Source of the DNA: Serinus canaria
Lineage: Eukaryota > Chordata > Aves > Passeriformes > Fringillidae
DNA length: 64,000 nt
Direction of reading: 5' to 3'
NCBI RefSeq assembly: GCF_022539315.1
Contig: NC_066315.1
Span: 120,409,374 to 120,473,373, forward strand
In this document: one piece after another, positions 46,069 to 59,394 of the stretch
Layout of the letters: every line of letters begins with the position of its first letter
How positions within the stretch are numbered: the stretch's first letter is position 1
Made by a program: the position numbers and the translations under genes
Notes under the pieces: generated by a model
Told to the model about the DNA's origin: nothing
Seen by the model: only the letters and a program-made list of their open reading frames with translations
Databases searched by the model: none

Positions 46069-49000
46069 GAAAGAAACAGACAAAGGTGTTTTGGGGTAAC
46101 TCAAGGCTTCTAATATGGAAAGCCCTTCTAATTATGCTGTGTGAGTCTGCCTAAGGAACATCCCTCTTATCCTCACAGATTGTGATGCAGCTGACACATT
46201 ATTTCCTCTGTCTTTCACAGAAACTGAGCTTGTTTGAAGTGATCAGTTGCTCGGATTTTAGATTCAGCAGTGAGCCTGTTCTTTTCACAGTAAGAAAAAG
46301 CAAGCAGGCTGAAGGAATAGATTGAGCCATAGGCATCAAATGTATGATAAAGCATACATAAGCAATTGGATGGTTTTGCTTTTCATTTCTATATGAGATT
46401 TTACAGGCAGCAGTGAGACTATCCTCTTGGCAGAGAATGAAGAATCTAATGGCGTAGACTTCAGCTGACCCATTGGTAGGCTAAGTTTAAAATAAAGGAA
46501 AGAGAATAGGCTTTTTGGTAAGAACAGAATTTGCTGCTGCTTATTTTGTAAAGTAAGATGTATGAGGTGTCTGGTTTCATGTTGTAGATTTCAAAGTGTT
46601 TGGGTCACGCAAGGTTTTGTTTCTGTAGAGCAGGGCTGCACAGGCGGGTGCTCCAAGGAAGTATCCCGTCCAACACAGCCAGAGCAGGCTGCCAGAGCAG
46701 ATGAACTGCACACAGCCTTAGTACAGTGATTCCTATGCAGGGAGGATGGCAAAGAGTGTGGGGAAGCAGCTGGACAGACCTTTTTTACATGCTGGTGGAT
46801 GAGAGGTGGAGCTGAACTTTAAATGCTGGGCAGGCTTCAGTTAGAAACTTGCCAACTTTCCTGGTCACTCCCTTGCCTGCCTCCTTGGGAGGCATCTAAA
46901 GAATGAATTGAGGACTGGGGAGCTCCAAGGTTTCCAATCAGGTGTCCATCATGGATGCAGGGATCTCCATGCTTCAGGATGGGAAATCCATGGGAGTTTC
47001 CAAGTGTCAGGTCTCTGAACCATTTCTACTGCACTAATGATCTCAGGTTGAAGGTCACAGGCCCTTTAAATTCCACAGCTCAGTTTGAGCTGCTCTGGAG
47101 CTGGTGTTGGAGGAGCTCTGGCCAGTGCAGATTGCCATTAGCACAGAATATCATGGTGGCTATGCAGAAGCACTACACCAACACATTTCAGGCCAGTGTT
47201 CAGTAATGCACAGCTGTTACTGTTACTAGTAATGATAATTGTGTTCAATCCAGTTGGTGACTGCCAGCAATCTTAGGAAACAAATTTCAGTTTGGAAACA
47301 CCTTGCGTTTAAGAGTTTCTGAAACTAAATATGGCTGGACTTCAGTTCTGTGAAAAATTTCCAGGGTTTGGCTTTTCTTCCCAAAGCAGGATGAAGAGTA
47401 TTCTGGTAATTTGGAAATTATCACAGAATGGAAATTCATGTCCCTGGCCAGCTCTATTTATGAACTCATTAACTCAAGTGCTCATCTACCAACAAAAGAC
47501 TTCCTAGCCTTTAATTATATTGGAGGTCTGTGCTTTAGCATTGTCCTTCTGGTTTTGTTTCCAGAACCTATTGGAGATTCTTTCCACCTTTCCTTACTGT
47601 TGGCTATGGTGGCACTTGAAACGCATTAAAAAACCATAAGAATGCCAAGGGGTTTGTTTTCTTGTAAGATTATATATGACATTTGAAGAATAACCCTTCA
47701 GCTAGCAACCCATTCCCTCCTCTAAGGAGACCATTTACTTTAGACTGAACTATTAAAACACAAAAAACCCACAGTAAAGCTGAATGCCTCTTTTCTATTT
47801 CTTCCTCATGAATGTGGTCTTACTTTTAGAATGTTCTATATGGTGATGCAGACCAGGCCCATTCTTCATTCAGTGCTTAATTTTAGGTCTCCAGATCTGA
47901 AAAGCTTGGCCTGCAGTCATAAGTATGCATTCTTTGTGCACCTTTCAGAAGACAAGTCTGATTGTTCTACATTGATTTTGAGTCATTATTCTCTGTGCTT
48001 CGTCTTCGCCAAATGTCAAAATACAGCTGTTTCTCTGCTTAAGGGATACATTATGCTAAGTGCACTGGAAAAAAACATTGGCAATTGATATAATAGTCTG
48101 GAAAACAGAAAGAAATTTGGAAGGTGCTGGGGGGAAAAAGAAAAAAAAAAAGTAAAAGAGTAACCTTGCATCATACAGCTGGCAGATTTTGTCAAACCAA
48201 CAGCCAATCAGAGTTAGTATGGCTTTACTCTCAACAAACCTGCAGCAACGCTATTATAGTTTCACTACACTGTTTATGAAAATCTGAGCTGGTCTGGAAG
48301 GCATTACATTAAAGACAATTCTAGGAAAAAGGGAAAAACCTCTTTAATCATTGACAATGCTCGTGTCTGAAACCTGGTGTTTGAATGTACATTAGAATGC
48401 ATAAAGTAAATACTAAAAACAAGAGAGAATGTGTTACTTCCTGATTTTAAGACAATACCCTTTCTACTCTAGCAACTACTAAATTTAGTGACTACCTCAT
48501 CTATGTATCCATACAGAAGGAGAGAGAGCAGGATGATTAAGATACATGTGCCTCTGCACATGTTCCCTTTCAAAAGCTGGCATTTCTATTCTGAAGTAAC
48601 CAGTTATCCCTCATTCCAGAATAGGACTTTCCAGGCAGCCTCCTGCAATACTGCAGCCATACCTGCCCATGCAGCAACATCCCTGCCACCATCATGCAAA
48701 GGCTTTAGGTGAAGAAGCAACAGTGTCCAAGGTTGGATTCTTGCCCACAATCGCGCACATGTGCACACAGGACGCTGGGGGTACACTTGGTCTCTCATGC
48801 CTGGGGTTTGCACGTGTGGATGAGAGTGTTTCACTGCACTTTTACACATCTAACTGTGTATTCTGGCTTCTCCTGGTATGCCCAAACGTAGCCCTGAAGG
48901 GCAATGGGCCTTCCAGCACACCCAGACTTTGTCATGGAGTACATCTCAGGACAGCATGGTTGCTGAGCCTTCCATGAACTGGAAATGAGGTTGGTGCCTT

Positions 49001-50798
49001 TGGGGATGCTGAGTACCAGCACTACTGTCCCACTTCTGACACAATGACTCTCTTTACAGAGGGCTGGTTAGCTCAGGTGTCAGTGCGCTGGGTGCAACTG
49101 CTCTGTGCACATGTACCTCAGAATAGATGGAGACTTTTGTGTCTTGGAACTATTCTTCAGCATGAAGACCAGAATCTTCAAGTTTAGGGTGAAGTAAAAC
49201 CATCTTCTTTATTTTTTTGAGAACCATAACTTCCCATCTATCATATGATGTTTAAATTTAAATTATCTAAAAAGAGTTAAACAGCTACAAAGCCTCCAGG
49301 GTTTTTTTTTCCTTTTCTCCTCTAGCTGACTACTTCTGATTAAAATCCAGAAAATGCTAACATTTTTATAATTTTTTATGTGTCTAGACTGCATTTTTGA
49401 AAATTCAGAATCACAGAAGAGCCTAAAGTTCATTGTTTTTCAGTTAAATACAGATGCCTAAAGGAGTTTGGGGTTAGACATTTAAATTGTATAATTACTT
49501 TCTAGACTAGAACTCTAGCCCTGGGTTTGCCACATGTCTGTAAGAAACACACACCAAGTCACTACAAGTTGTCCCAGCTTGAGCCCTGGAAGTACTAGGA
49601 ATGCAGGGATGCAAAGGGGACTTTATTCATTACATGTTTTTTTTTTTGAAAGGCTGAGAGTGAGTTCTTTTGTTGGCTCGTGAAGTGATGGGAGAAACCC
49701 ACCAGATTTTCCCTGTGCTGGCTGAGCTGAGCTGGCACATCATAATATTGATGTGGAATTATCATGGAAGAGCACAGTGAACCAAAGCTGGGTTTGTTTA
49801 AAGACACAGGCATGCTTCCGGGGTTTTGTTCAATTCCTGCCCCTTAAGAATTATTTATAAAATATTGTGATGTACCCAGAGAGAAACATCACAGTTGCTT
49901 CTGGAATCTTGCTGTTCTAAGGGGTGTCTAGTTTTTTACTGGGCCAGTAGGACAAATCACAAAAAATTAGGACCGTCCCAGTGGTATTTTCCTGGTAAAC
50001 ATCAAAGGTTCTAGAGGCAGAACAATTCAAACTCATGTACAAGTGCCTTCAGGACAGAAAAAGAAATGCCACTCTGAATTTAGACCATTAGTGCCTTTGA
50101 AAATCTACCCCTTTCAGCTTCAGCCTGTTCTGCAAGATCTGTGAACAGTTTTGTGCAGCTGTTGGTTAAGAGCATTCACTATGTAAACAAAAGAATCATC
50201 CAAGTCACTTTGTAGGATGTGCTCCAGCCAGGACTGTGCTTTGAGGCAGCCCTAGGGTGTACGGTAAGATTTCCATGAAGAAATTTGCCATCCTCAACCC
50301 ATTTACAAAAAAACTTGCATCACACAACTTGGAGTACTAGAAAAAGAAACCCCTGTATTGATTACACATCTGTCCTAAAGCAGAGGCTGTATTTAACATC
50401 TGTTTTGGCCACTGGAGGTCAGTGTTTTGGAGTGGAATAGACACAGTCCATTTGGTAATCCTCTGTTATGGCCATAAAGACGGGAAGCACTGTACCAGAC
50501 CTTTCCATGCGTCACTGTGGTGTTTAGTATGTGTCATCTTGGCTTGACATGGGAATATGAGTACATTCAGCAGCAGTCAAGGGGTTATATTTTTGAGTAG
50601 TGTGAGAACAGCTGCAGAGGACATTGTGATTTCTCAGAGATTATGTAATGAAGTTGCATGTTGCAGAGTGCAATCGTGGTTTAGTGTGCTAGATACTCCT
50701 TACTCACATCACTGTATAATGTGACATCAGGGCAAAACATTAGCAAAACCAATAGGAATAATTGCCTAATAGCAGTTCATGCTTCATTTAGAGCTGAG
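46069..50798. other. Non-coding interval
   Basis: I see no gene. GC-richer stretches lie at about 46620-47200 and 48600-49100. The plus ORFs 48669-48977 and 46955-47206 have no recognised domain. A weak tRNA-like A-box region at 49060-49100 is listed separately. Confidence 0.5.
49060..49100 (+). mobile_element. Possible 5' fragment of a tRNA-Ile-type SINE
   Basis: AGGGCTGGTTAGCTCAGGTG followed by TCAGTGCGCTGGGTGC resembles the 5' half of tRNA-Ile, with an intact A box (TAGCTCAGGTG). No B box or CR1 tail follows, so it would be a truncated copy. Chance similarity is possible. Confidence 0.3.
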
Positions 50799-50802
50799 AC
50801 CA

Positions 50803-51260
50803 TGATGCCTCAGGTTTCAGCTTTTATATTTTTCAGATTCTGTACTGCTTTAGTGTACTTCTGAGTTTCATATTAGGGGATAGTAAGCTCTCTTCACAGA
50901 GTAGGTAGACAAAACAATTCTTTCTCTAGCTGAAGACCAAGCACAAATGATCCAAATTTCAGGCCCAAGAGCATAAACAACATGTACTGAAGAGAGAAAA
51001 TAAAGAAGGATGGGACTTCAAAAGCTAAAGCTATAATTGGACAATTAACTCCAATATGCTAATGGACCAGAACTTACAAAAGTGTGAGACTGTGACCGGT
51101 CATCTATTTTTGTGACTATTTTGGGTTCATCTGGGGTGTAGCCCTGGCTGGGCTCTTCTACTGCCCACAGTGTACCCATTGAGGCGTTCTAATAAATACC
51201 TACACTTTATTTTTTAACTCTGTCTAGTCTCTGTTCTAGGTCAGCCTTCACAAGGCATCA
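50803..51260 (+). mobile_element. Solo LTR of an endogenous retrovirus (copy B)
   Basis: This is a second member of the family at 33946-34395. It is 458 bases, with the same TGATGCCT/AGGCATCA ends and a 4-bp target duplication ACCA (50799-50802 and 51261-51264). AATAAA lies at 51191-51196. The TATA box of copy A has become TTACAAAA here (about 51075). A short duplicated segment near 51121-51140 (TTTTGGGTTCATCTGGGGTG) is absent from copy A. Different target duplications show the two LTRs are separate insertions rather than the ends of one provirus. Confidence 0.92.
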
Positions 51261-54200
51261 ACCAACTCTAGCAGATTTGGCTTTTCTGTTGTCATGGTTT
51301 TCACTTCACTTCCCTCCTGCTGATGCTGAGAACAGGGTGTAGGTGGGAAAGGAGGTGCATATATATACTCTCTCCATATTACTTTATTTTCTTTCATGTT
51401 CATGTGATTGGGAGGCTCCCTAAAAAACAGGTTAAAAGTAGTGTGCCCCACCGATGGGCATGAAATAGCAATTTATCCAAGAGGCCAATACTGGGTCCAA
51501 GACTGCTTAGCAACTCCATCTAGATGATGGACCAGAGTGCGCTTCAGCAAGATTGTAGATGGCCTGTGAGGAGTAGCTGATATGCCAGAGCATCAGGCTG
51601 TCATTTATTGGGACCTCAACAGATGGCAGAAATGGAGTGAAAGCAGTGGGTGCTGGAGAAGCAAATGGTGCAGAGGGAGAGCCTCGACCTCTAGTTCCTT
51701 GCAGATATCTCCCAGCCCCTCAATGTCACTGGTATCCTCTGCCTTGCTCCAACAGGCATTATGCTAATCTTTCCCAGCTTACCCTGCTCCAGTCAAGAAC
51801 ATATTTTGTCATCCCCACAAATTCTATCACTGCCAAATATGAGAAAAAAATAGGTCATTTTGTCCCTTTCTGTCAGGGCAGCACAATTCATATCTAGAAA
51901 TTCTCCACTGGGTTTTTTTCTTTATTAACTTATTACCAATCATAATCACCACACCTGAGGCATGCAGCCAAATTCTGCTCAGATTTCTGCTGGTTCAAAT
52001 ATGGAATATGTGATAAATTGAATGAACTAATTCCTGATTTACTGTGTCTTAGGAGAGAAAAGAACTTGGCTTGTTTATAGAGTTTATAATTCAAATAATT
52101 TTTTTATTAAATGCAGAGATAGGTAAAGGGAATGGAAAATCATGCTAGTGGGATACAGCGAGCCTATTCCTGGCAGAATTTTAGATTATATCAATAGGTG
52201 AGCCAACCTCCATTTTTTCCTTTGTCTTTCAAATGGAGTGGTTACAGTCAGAAGTATATGTGGTTTGTCTCACCGTTTTCAGTTTCTTAAGGAAAAGAGT
52301 TTTGTTTTTCAATATTAAATTTCTGGTAGCTGAAAAGCACAGATAATATTTTTTGTTTTAGAAGAGTGACAAAATCCAAAATATCTTAAGAAAAGACAGA
52401 TTTGTGGTAGATCTTCTTTCCTGCTGAAAGATTTTCACTGAAAGAAAACAAGTCACTCAGGAAACCACTAAAATTGCCCCTCTTTAAATGTGGGGATATT
52501 TTGAAGGGATTCTGACAAAATGGATACTTAATTCCTGCTTGCAAAAAGTGAAGGTGATTTCTGTGGTACATTTATCCATAGAAAAGTGAATAGTCTCAGG
52601 TCTGAGAAGAGTTAGGCTTCATCGTGTTTTGTTGCTATTCTAGTTCTTCAGGGGCATAAGTACATGACCACCTTGATGCTGGAACATAGTTTAAGTTAAA
52701 CAATAGAAGGCAAATTCTTGCAGTGCAATTTCAAACACCCTTTCCTGAGAGTATTCTGCCCAAGAAGTGCTCACACTACTTCTCTTTTTTCCCAGGGCCA
52801 ATTTTTACAGTAATTCTCTTGCTGTTTGCTTGACCTTTTTGTGGGGCTCTCTCACAATGGTTTCCATCTGTTTCTGTATTTCATGTACTTCATTAAAAAA
52901 CACCCACTGAAACATCCTATGATTCATTAGGTTATTGTGTCATCATTCTTGCAAGTGGGCTGTGTTTATGTGGCGGCTCCCACAGTTTGGTGTTCTGAAC
53001 TTCATTAAGAACTTCACATCTTTCCTCACTGAATGATGACTGCTAGCATCCACAAAGTTTCCTCCAAAATACGTCACATCAACATGCTGCTGCTGGTGGC
53101 AGATAGTGGTGGCTGTGAAGATCTCACGGATCGATCTTAGCAGAGCTCTGGAGCCCCTTTGGTCACTGCTCTTGAAAAGTAAAAATAATTTATAGCGAGA
53201 GGCAATTACAGAATTGAGTTAATTGGACTGGAAAGCTGGTACCAATGATGGCAAGATAAGAGGAAAGGTTTAATTCACTCAGCTGAGTACTCATAGTAAA
53301 AATCTGGTTGTGATATCATGATGTCTTACCCTGGAACTTCTGCAATGTCATGCTGCAGGGTGTCTTGTATGCTGTGCAGCCTGTCAAGAATAATAGGTTG
53401 AAGAAGGATACAGAAGAGTGTAAAAAGGGAGGTAACAGTGGGACGGGAGTTAAGGCTGTGTCACATGGGGTACATAAAGATCAAAATTATTCCAGGCTCA
53501 GAGAAAGCTATTTATATACACTCAGCTGCAATATCATTGGAGATGGAACTACAGGAAACTCTCAGCATAAGAGGGAGGATTGAATACTTGGTAAGCTTTC
53601 TCTGACTAAGTAGAATGAGCTACAGCATAAGTTTGGACCTGAATTGAACATGTCTTCTGACAGGACCTGGGGTCTGTTTTATAGTGCAAATGCATATGAG
53701 AGCTATGGCTTTTCCTTTCTCCATTGGTCCTGGCACAGGACTGCAGATCACAGGGTGAGCATGCAAGTTACCTCTGCCACAGGAGTTCCCACAGATGCTG
53801 TACAGAAGATCCTCGGAGCATGAGGGGGAAGTGGAAAAGGAGGAGGCAAAGGAGCAAATGAGCAAATCTCCTACTGGAGGCAGGAGCTGTATTGGAACTG
53901 TAGCCATGGCCACCAGCAGAAGACAACTACTCATCTGCTCATGTGCAAAGTTGTGCAAAGAGAAGTATCACTGAACTGAAAGCATCATTTAGTGTGAGAA
54001 GTGACATCTGCCACGTTGTACTCATTATAAGCTTCTATCTTGTGACTAGGTACTAGGTTCCTCAGCTGAAATTTTTATTGAACCTTTAATCACTTGTGTT
54101 CTTGACTTATTACAGTTCATTTTTTCATCTCTCAATTTTCATGTCTGTTATATGAAGTGCAGGACATCCGGAATAGTGTCATTAGACTGCTCTTCAGGAA

Positions 54201-56106
54201 TTTTATCACTTGGTCCTGTGTAACTTTCACTGGATTACCTTCCATGGTCAAATTAAAATGTAAATTACATTCCTGAGGGCTGATTCTTTTTTTCATCACA
54301 TTTGTTTCAGGCCTGTGTAGCTCTCTGGCTTTACTAGTGTTGACTGTGGTTTAAAAAGAGAAGAAACAGCCCCTGGCTTTTAGGGCTACCCATAAATTTA
54401 GTCCATCCTGTCTATCATCTTGTACTCATGGCAACACCATGACATTGAGTCTGCATTTGCTTCCATTGTCTGGCTTTCTTTTTTGTCTCATTTCCTTAAC
54501 TGGCTACTCTTTACTTCCTTTGATATTCTATCAATTTTTTTTTCCATTTGAGTCACTGTGTCACCTTCAATATGCCATTATAAAAATGTCCTCTGAAGTT
54601 TCTGACTGAACCTAGAAACACAACTAGAAAAAAAGTGGCAAAACAAAGAACATCTCCAGGAAAGAGAAGACTTGACTTGATCCTTCACAATCTGCTTTGG
54701 TAGGAGCTGAAGGCCTTCAGTTCAAGGGACTGGGCTGTTTCCAATGTTGGGCTATCCAGAATCAAATTGTTTCCCTTAGAGCAAACTATCTGCCCAATTT
54801 ACTAATTACCAGATTAAATGGGATTAGACATGGGACTTTCCAGATGATTGCAGGCAATAAAACCAGTGAAATAAATTCTCTTCTGATGACACTTGCACAG
54901 AAATGTTACTGTGGGGTAATAGTCTGCATGCAAGAGCTGTTTCCAGCTTTGGAAAGCACACCATTTCCGTGCACAGCTCTGGTGCAGCCAGTGCCAGGCA
55001 TAAGTTCTGTGTGGAATCTGACAGCATTTGTACCTCAGGGAGTGACTGTGCATAGTTCCATCTCCTGAGAAGGACAACATAAAAAGCAGAGAACTAACAA
55101 AGAAGACAAAAAAGAAATGGATAGTGTAGATATGAAAGAGTACTCTACTTGACTGAGAGCCTATGGAAAGAGCTCTCAGATCTAAATCCCTCAAAGATCT
55201 GAAGTTGAACTCATCTAACCTCAACAGTAAATGCCCAGGTGAAAATCTTTGTTCCCCAACTTCCTCTTGAGTAGTTTCCAGCTTCTGCAGACAGCTCTGC
55301 ATTCAATCTTTAACTTTCTTAGACATTTATGTTTCTTTTATGAACCATACTCAGCAAGGCTTTAACTTTAAGTGTCCTCTATAGTGGGGGTGCCTGTCTC
55401 ATAGTCAGGCATTTCGAGCATCCACAGATCAGATGTTCTTCTGCCTGTGTAGCCTAGGAAAACCAGAATGTTGGGTGCAGTGTGAACAAACCAAATGCCA
55501 TCAGGTTCTTCATCAAATAGGCAGTGGTGGTGGTAGTAAATAAGTGAGTATTGCTTCCAAATTTTGTTTCATTTTTTAATACAATACTCTGTGGCTAGCA
55601 TGCTTTTCTAGGCTCTGGAAGACATAGATGTACTTCCTTTCTCTTCCTGATTTACAATACCATGCTGGCATTTTTTGCTGGCTGCATGAGATATTTTCCT
55701 TCATGTGCTGCCAGTTCACTACTATCTGGAAGGACCCAAGTCATTATGTAAGAAGCTTAGACTGTTAGCTTGTGGTTGTTGACCCACCCCACCAGTGGGG
55801 ATTTGTACTATAGTGCTTTAATAGTGCTTAGGTTACTTTGTCCATCTAACTATTGAACATCCATCCAAGAGTTTTGGTCTCTTGGATAAAAAAAAAAATG
55901 GGAATGATTGGGTGGGAAAAGATTTAAGAGATTTTTGTACAAAACAGTGCAATTTACCTGAGAAAAACATCACATTTTCATTTGCTTGGAGGTATTTTAA
56001 TGACAAAGTGTAAGGGGATCATTAGAACAGTTGCAGATGTTCTGTGTGAAATGGCTCAGTTACAGCAAGAATTACATGAACTTTTGCCCTGAATTCAAAC
56101 CAAGAT

Positions 56107-56153
56107 CTTTCTCTCTTCTTCCTTTTTTTTTTCTTTCTTTTTTTTTTTTTTTC
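56107..56153. repeat. Pyrimidine-rich low-complexity tract
   Basis: A run of T with interspersed C, including long T stretches at 56123-56132 and 56140-56152. Confidence 0.85.
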
Positions 56154-58221
56154 TGATGTACTAAGTTGTTTAGTTAAACTTTTGGTTTGTTTCTTTTCCT
56201 GTTCATATTCCCCTTTAGTCCTTTTTTTCAGCTGGGACTAGTACTCAGCTACCACCAGGAAGGCTGATTTGTGAGACTCACAGCCAGCTCTGTTCTGTGT
56301 TGGGCAAATTTGTTCCTGTTGCAGCAGTAATAGTTAGACCAGGCTTCCTAATCTTTTCCATTTGTACACCATAACTAGATTTCAATACCAGAAGAAGGAG
56401 GTGGTCATCTTTCTCTTGCTGTCAGCAGAGATCTCAAAGAAACAGTCATGGGAAAGAGATACCCCAAGGACAGGGTAGAGATGAGTAAAAAAACGTGGAT
56501 CAGGGGCCTGTGTTCAATATTAAAACAGCCTTGCCCATGAACATCATACTTGTAATAGGCTTTAAAGGCATTACTCCCTGGTTAGAAGTCCTCATTCAGC
56601 ACAAGTCACAAAGCAGCTGTGGACGGGGAGGGATGGGCAGAATAGGACAGAGAAAGCAGCCACTGTACATTCAGCTGTGCAATATATTTTTTTTGGTCCT
56701 GCAAAGAACAAAGATACTTCAGCTCTGTGGCTGGAACTTGGCAACCCTTCTTCGAGTTCCTGAAAAAGAAACAAAACTGTTCTACCATCTGTGAGACCTG
56801 CTTGTCCTTTCCCTTTCCTCACACATATGCTCACTACATTACGTTACCAGTTGAATATAGCAACATATGCATGCAAAGATTTCCAGCTGAGATGCAGAGA
56901 CATTCTTTTACAATTACCAAAATGGAGTCAGCTGTGCAGAACTGCTCTGCCCCAATCACTTAACCCATAATTGAATCAGAGGAAGGGAAATATGGAATGG
57001 CAGTAGAATTTTACATAGGCAGAATGTGGTAGCTGTGATTCAGTCTGGAATATGGCTAGTGCACCATTATTTGAGACCACGGGCCAGCAAAGTACTTAAT
57101 TATGCACTTCACTGAAGGCAGGCACAGTGTTACTGACTTCTCATATTCTGAAAGTTAGAGCTTGAATGTTTCATTGGGCTGGGGCCTTACACCCCTGCTC
57201 CATGAAAGCATGGTAGGATCATGGATAACTGGGTAGGTGTCTTTGTATGTTTTGGGCAAATGAAATTTTATTTTGCCTGATCTCCAAAGGGGTGTGATAG
57301 GAAGTTGCTCTGATTCAGAAAAGGTTATTCCCATGAATGTAATTCTGAATACACTGTATCTCACAGTGGAGTTTAGGTACACGGACGTGGTACTGCTGTC
57401 ACATCATTGACCTGTTCCAAGCAAGACAAAGCTTGCAGCTGCCTGCCCAAAACACAAACTGCTGACTGACAACTCCAGTGGTGGCTTTACATTTAGTTGC
57501 AAGGCTTAATTTTGGGTACTTTCCTCCAGACTACATTATTTGGTATAATGGTGCTAGAGAATGGACTTAGAAATGTCAGTGACCCATCATTGTTTTTGTA
57601 ACTCCCCATCAAAACTCATAGGAGTTTTGGCCTTCCTTTTGAGATCAGCTTTCCACACTTGTGGAGGCATTCACTAGGATACAGAATAAAACAACCTTTG
57701 CCTACAAGAATATAAATTCTTCAAGACATGCTTCATTGTTGTGTAGGTTGGCAAGGAGTTGCTATTGAGGGGGGGTGATTTTCACACAGAGTGAATATCA
57801 TCCTATTTTTACATATTAAAGTGTCAAGGAAAGACCAAGAAAAATTGGTTTCCTTCTCTACTGACATAAAGGGGGGCAAATTATCAGCTGGTCTGTATTA
57901 ATACAATTTCTTGAACTCTTTGGAGTGATGACAATTAGAACCATCTGAAGACCCTGTCTGGGATATCTTGCTTTTTTAACAAAACTGTAAAGAAGGGATC
58001 TGCTCAAGTCTCAGCATGAAAAGAAGCTGTACTATAAGCTGCATTTTAGCAACAGAAGCAAGAGAGAAAAAATGGGTATGGGGCAAGAATTTTTTTTTAT
58101 GTGAAAGGTAAAAACATGAGGAAAAAATTATCAAACAAATGACATATTGAAAGACTTTAAGACTATGGTTTGGAAGCACTAATGAATTTATGTCTGGCAT
58201 TAGCAGTGTTTTTTTTATTAC

Positions 58222-58246
58222 TTGTTTTGTTTTGTTTTGTTTTTGA
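58222..58246. repeat. (TTTTG)n simple repeat
   Basis: Four to five consecutive TTTTG units, with additional T-rich DNA just upstream. Confidence 0.85.
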
Positions 58247-58629
58247 AAGTGAGTGTTTTGATTCAGCGTTACTAATTTTCTCAGCCTTTTTTACCCACAT
58301 AAATGTAGATTGTAAAAATCTACTATATGTCTCTTTATAATGGCATATGGAAAAAAAAGGTATTAGCAAGGCAAAAATATGCATTAAGCACCTTTCAAAG
58401 GTCGCAAGTAGTTGTAATAAAATGCTTCAGGATAAATCAGTGAAAAGCTTTGAGGTCATTGCCTATTAGAATGAGAAATTTTGATGTACTTGTTGAAATT
58501 TTGAGGCTCACTATGCCTAGGATATGGATAGGAAGAGTTTTTCACTGTTTGAGCTTGAAACAGAATTCCCACTGCTGGCAAAAACAGTGGAAAAATGTCA
58601 TGTTTCCAAAGGATTTTGAAAAACCAAAA

Positions 58630-58668
58630 CAGCAGAGCCCAATTTTAAGGTCCCGGTTGAATTTCTAT
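58630..58668. repeat. 39-base word shared with 60577-60615 (copy 1)
   Basis: It starts CAGCAGAGCCCAATTTTAAG and ends GGTTGAATTTCTAT. It matches the second copy at 38 of 39 positions in the same orientation, with no clear similarity outside. Both copies read NSTGTLKLG on the minus strand. I do not recognise the source. Confidence 0.85.
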
Positions 58669-59394
58669 TTAGTTCGCACAGAGACAAAATGTCAAAAAAA
58701 AAAGATGTCTCAGCAATTTCTGAGTGAAAATGCTGCCTGAAAGTGCTTGAGGGATATACCTGCCTATTAAATCCTTTAGATTTGGAAAAGTTTAGATTGG
58801 GGTTTTTTTTGGTATTTTCTTGTTTATGTTTTTTGTTTGTTTGTTTCATCATTTTGATTTGTTAGCAAATCCATCTATTTTTGATGGCAGAATTGTTTTT
58901 CAAAATTAGCATCATAAAAGCAGTATTTACCTAATCTAGCAGAAAATCCCAAGGTTAATTTTTGTGATGTTCATATAGCTTACCAGGGTGATAGCTCTCA
59001 GTATAGATTCTCACCATGTTTTGGAGGAAAGCCTCTATGTTAATAAAAACTACTTCTTGGAAATTTCATACTTTCACTATACTAGTAGTCTCCAGATAGA
59101 AACTTCCCTGAATTTTATGTAGATTATCTTGAGTATGTTTTCCCTTCCAACTTCTGTGACTTTTAAATTTTGGTTTCAGTCAATTTCTCATATTTCTCCT
59201 TGTTCTAAATTTTGAGTTCTTGCAGAAATAATGAAGTTCACCTATCATCTTTGAAAAGCCATGGAATTGTGAAAGTTTCCTGACAACTATAAAACAGCAA
59301 TGTCATTCACACACTTCAGAAGGGTAACAAAGGTCTTGTCAGCTCAGAGTCAGCCCCTGGAAAGGTTATGGGCTGTAGTCTCCTCCAATTCCAT

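Larger units (their letters stand above)
51261..59394. other. Long non-coding interval
   Basis: About 8 kb without a recognised gene. It includes pyrimidine-rich low complexity at 56107-56153, a (TTTTG)n run at 58222-58246 and the first copy of a 39-base shared word (58630-58668). The longest ORF is 54814-55302 on the minus strand (162 residues), with FFVFFVSSLLFML as a hydrophobic run. It overlaps a 123-codon plus ORF and has no recognised family, so it is probably chance. Confidence 0.5.

Noticed and set aside
33946..51260. One provirus bounded by the two similar LTRs
   Set aside because: The 16.4 kb between them has no gag, pol or env, and each LTR has its own different target duplication.
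54814..55302. 162-codon minus-strand ORF, the longest in the window
   Set aside because: No recognisable domain, overlapped by a 123-codon ORF on the other strand, no splice or promoter context. The hydrophobic run comes from an A-rich + strand stretch.
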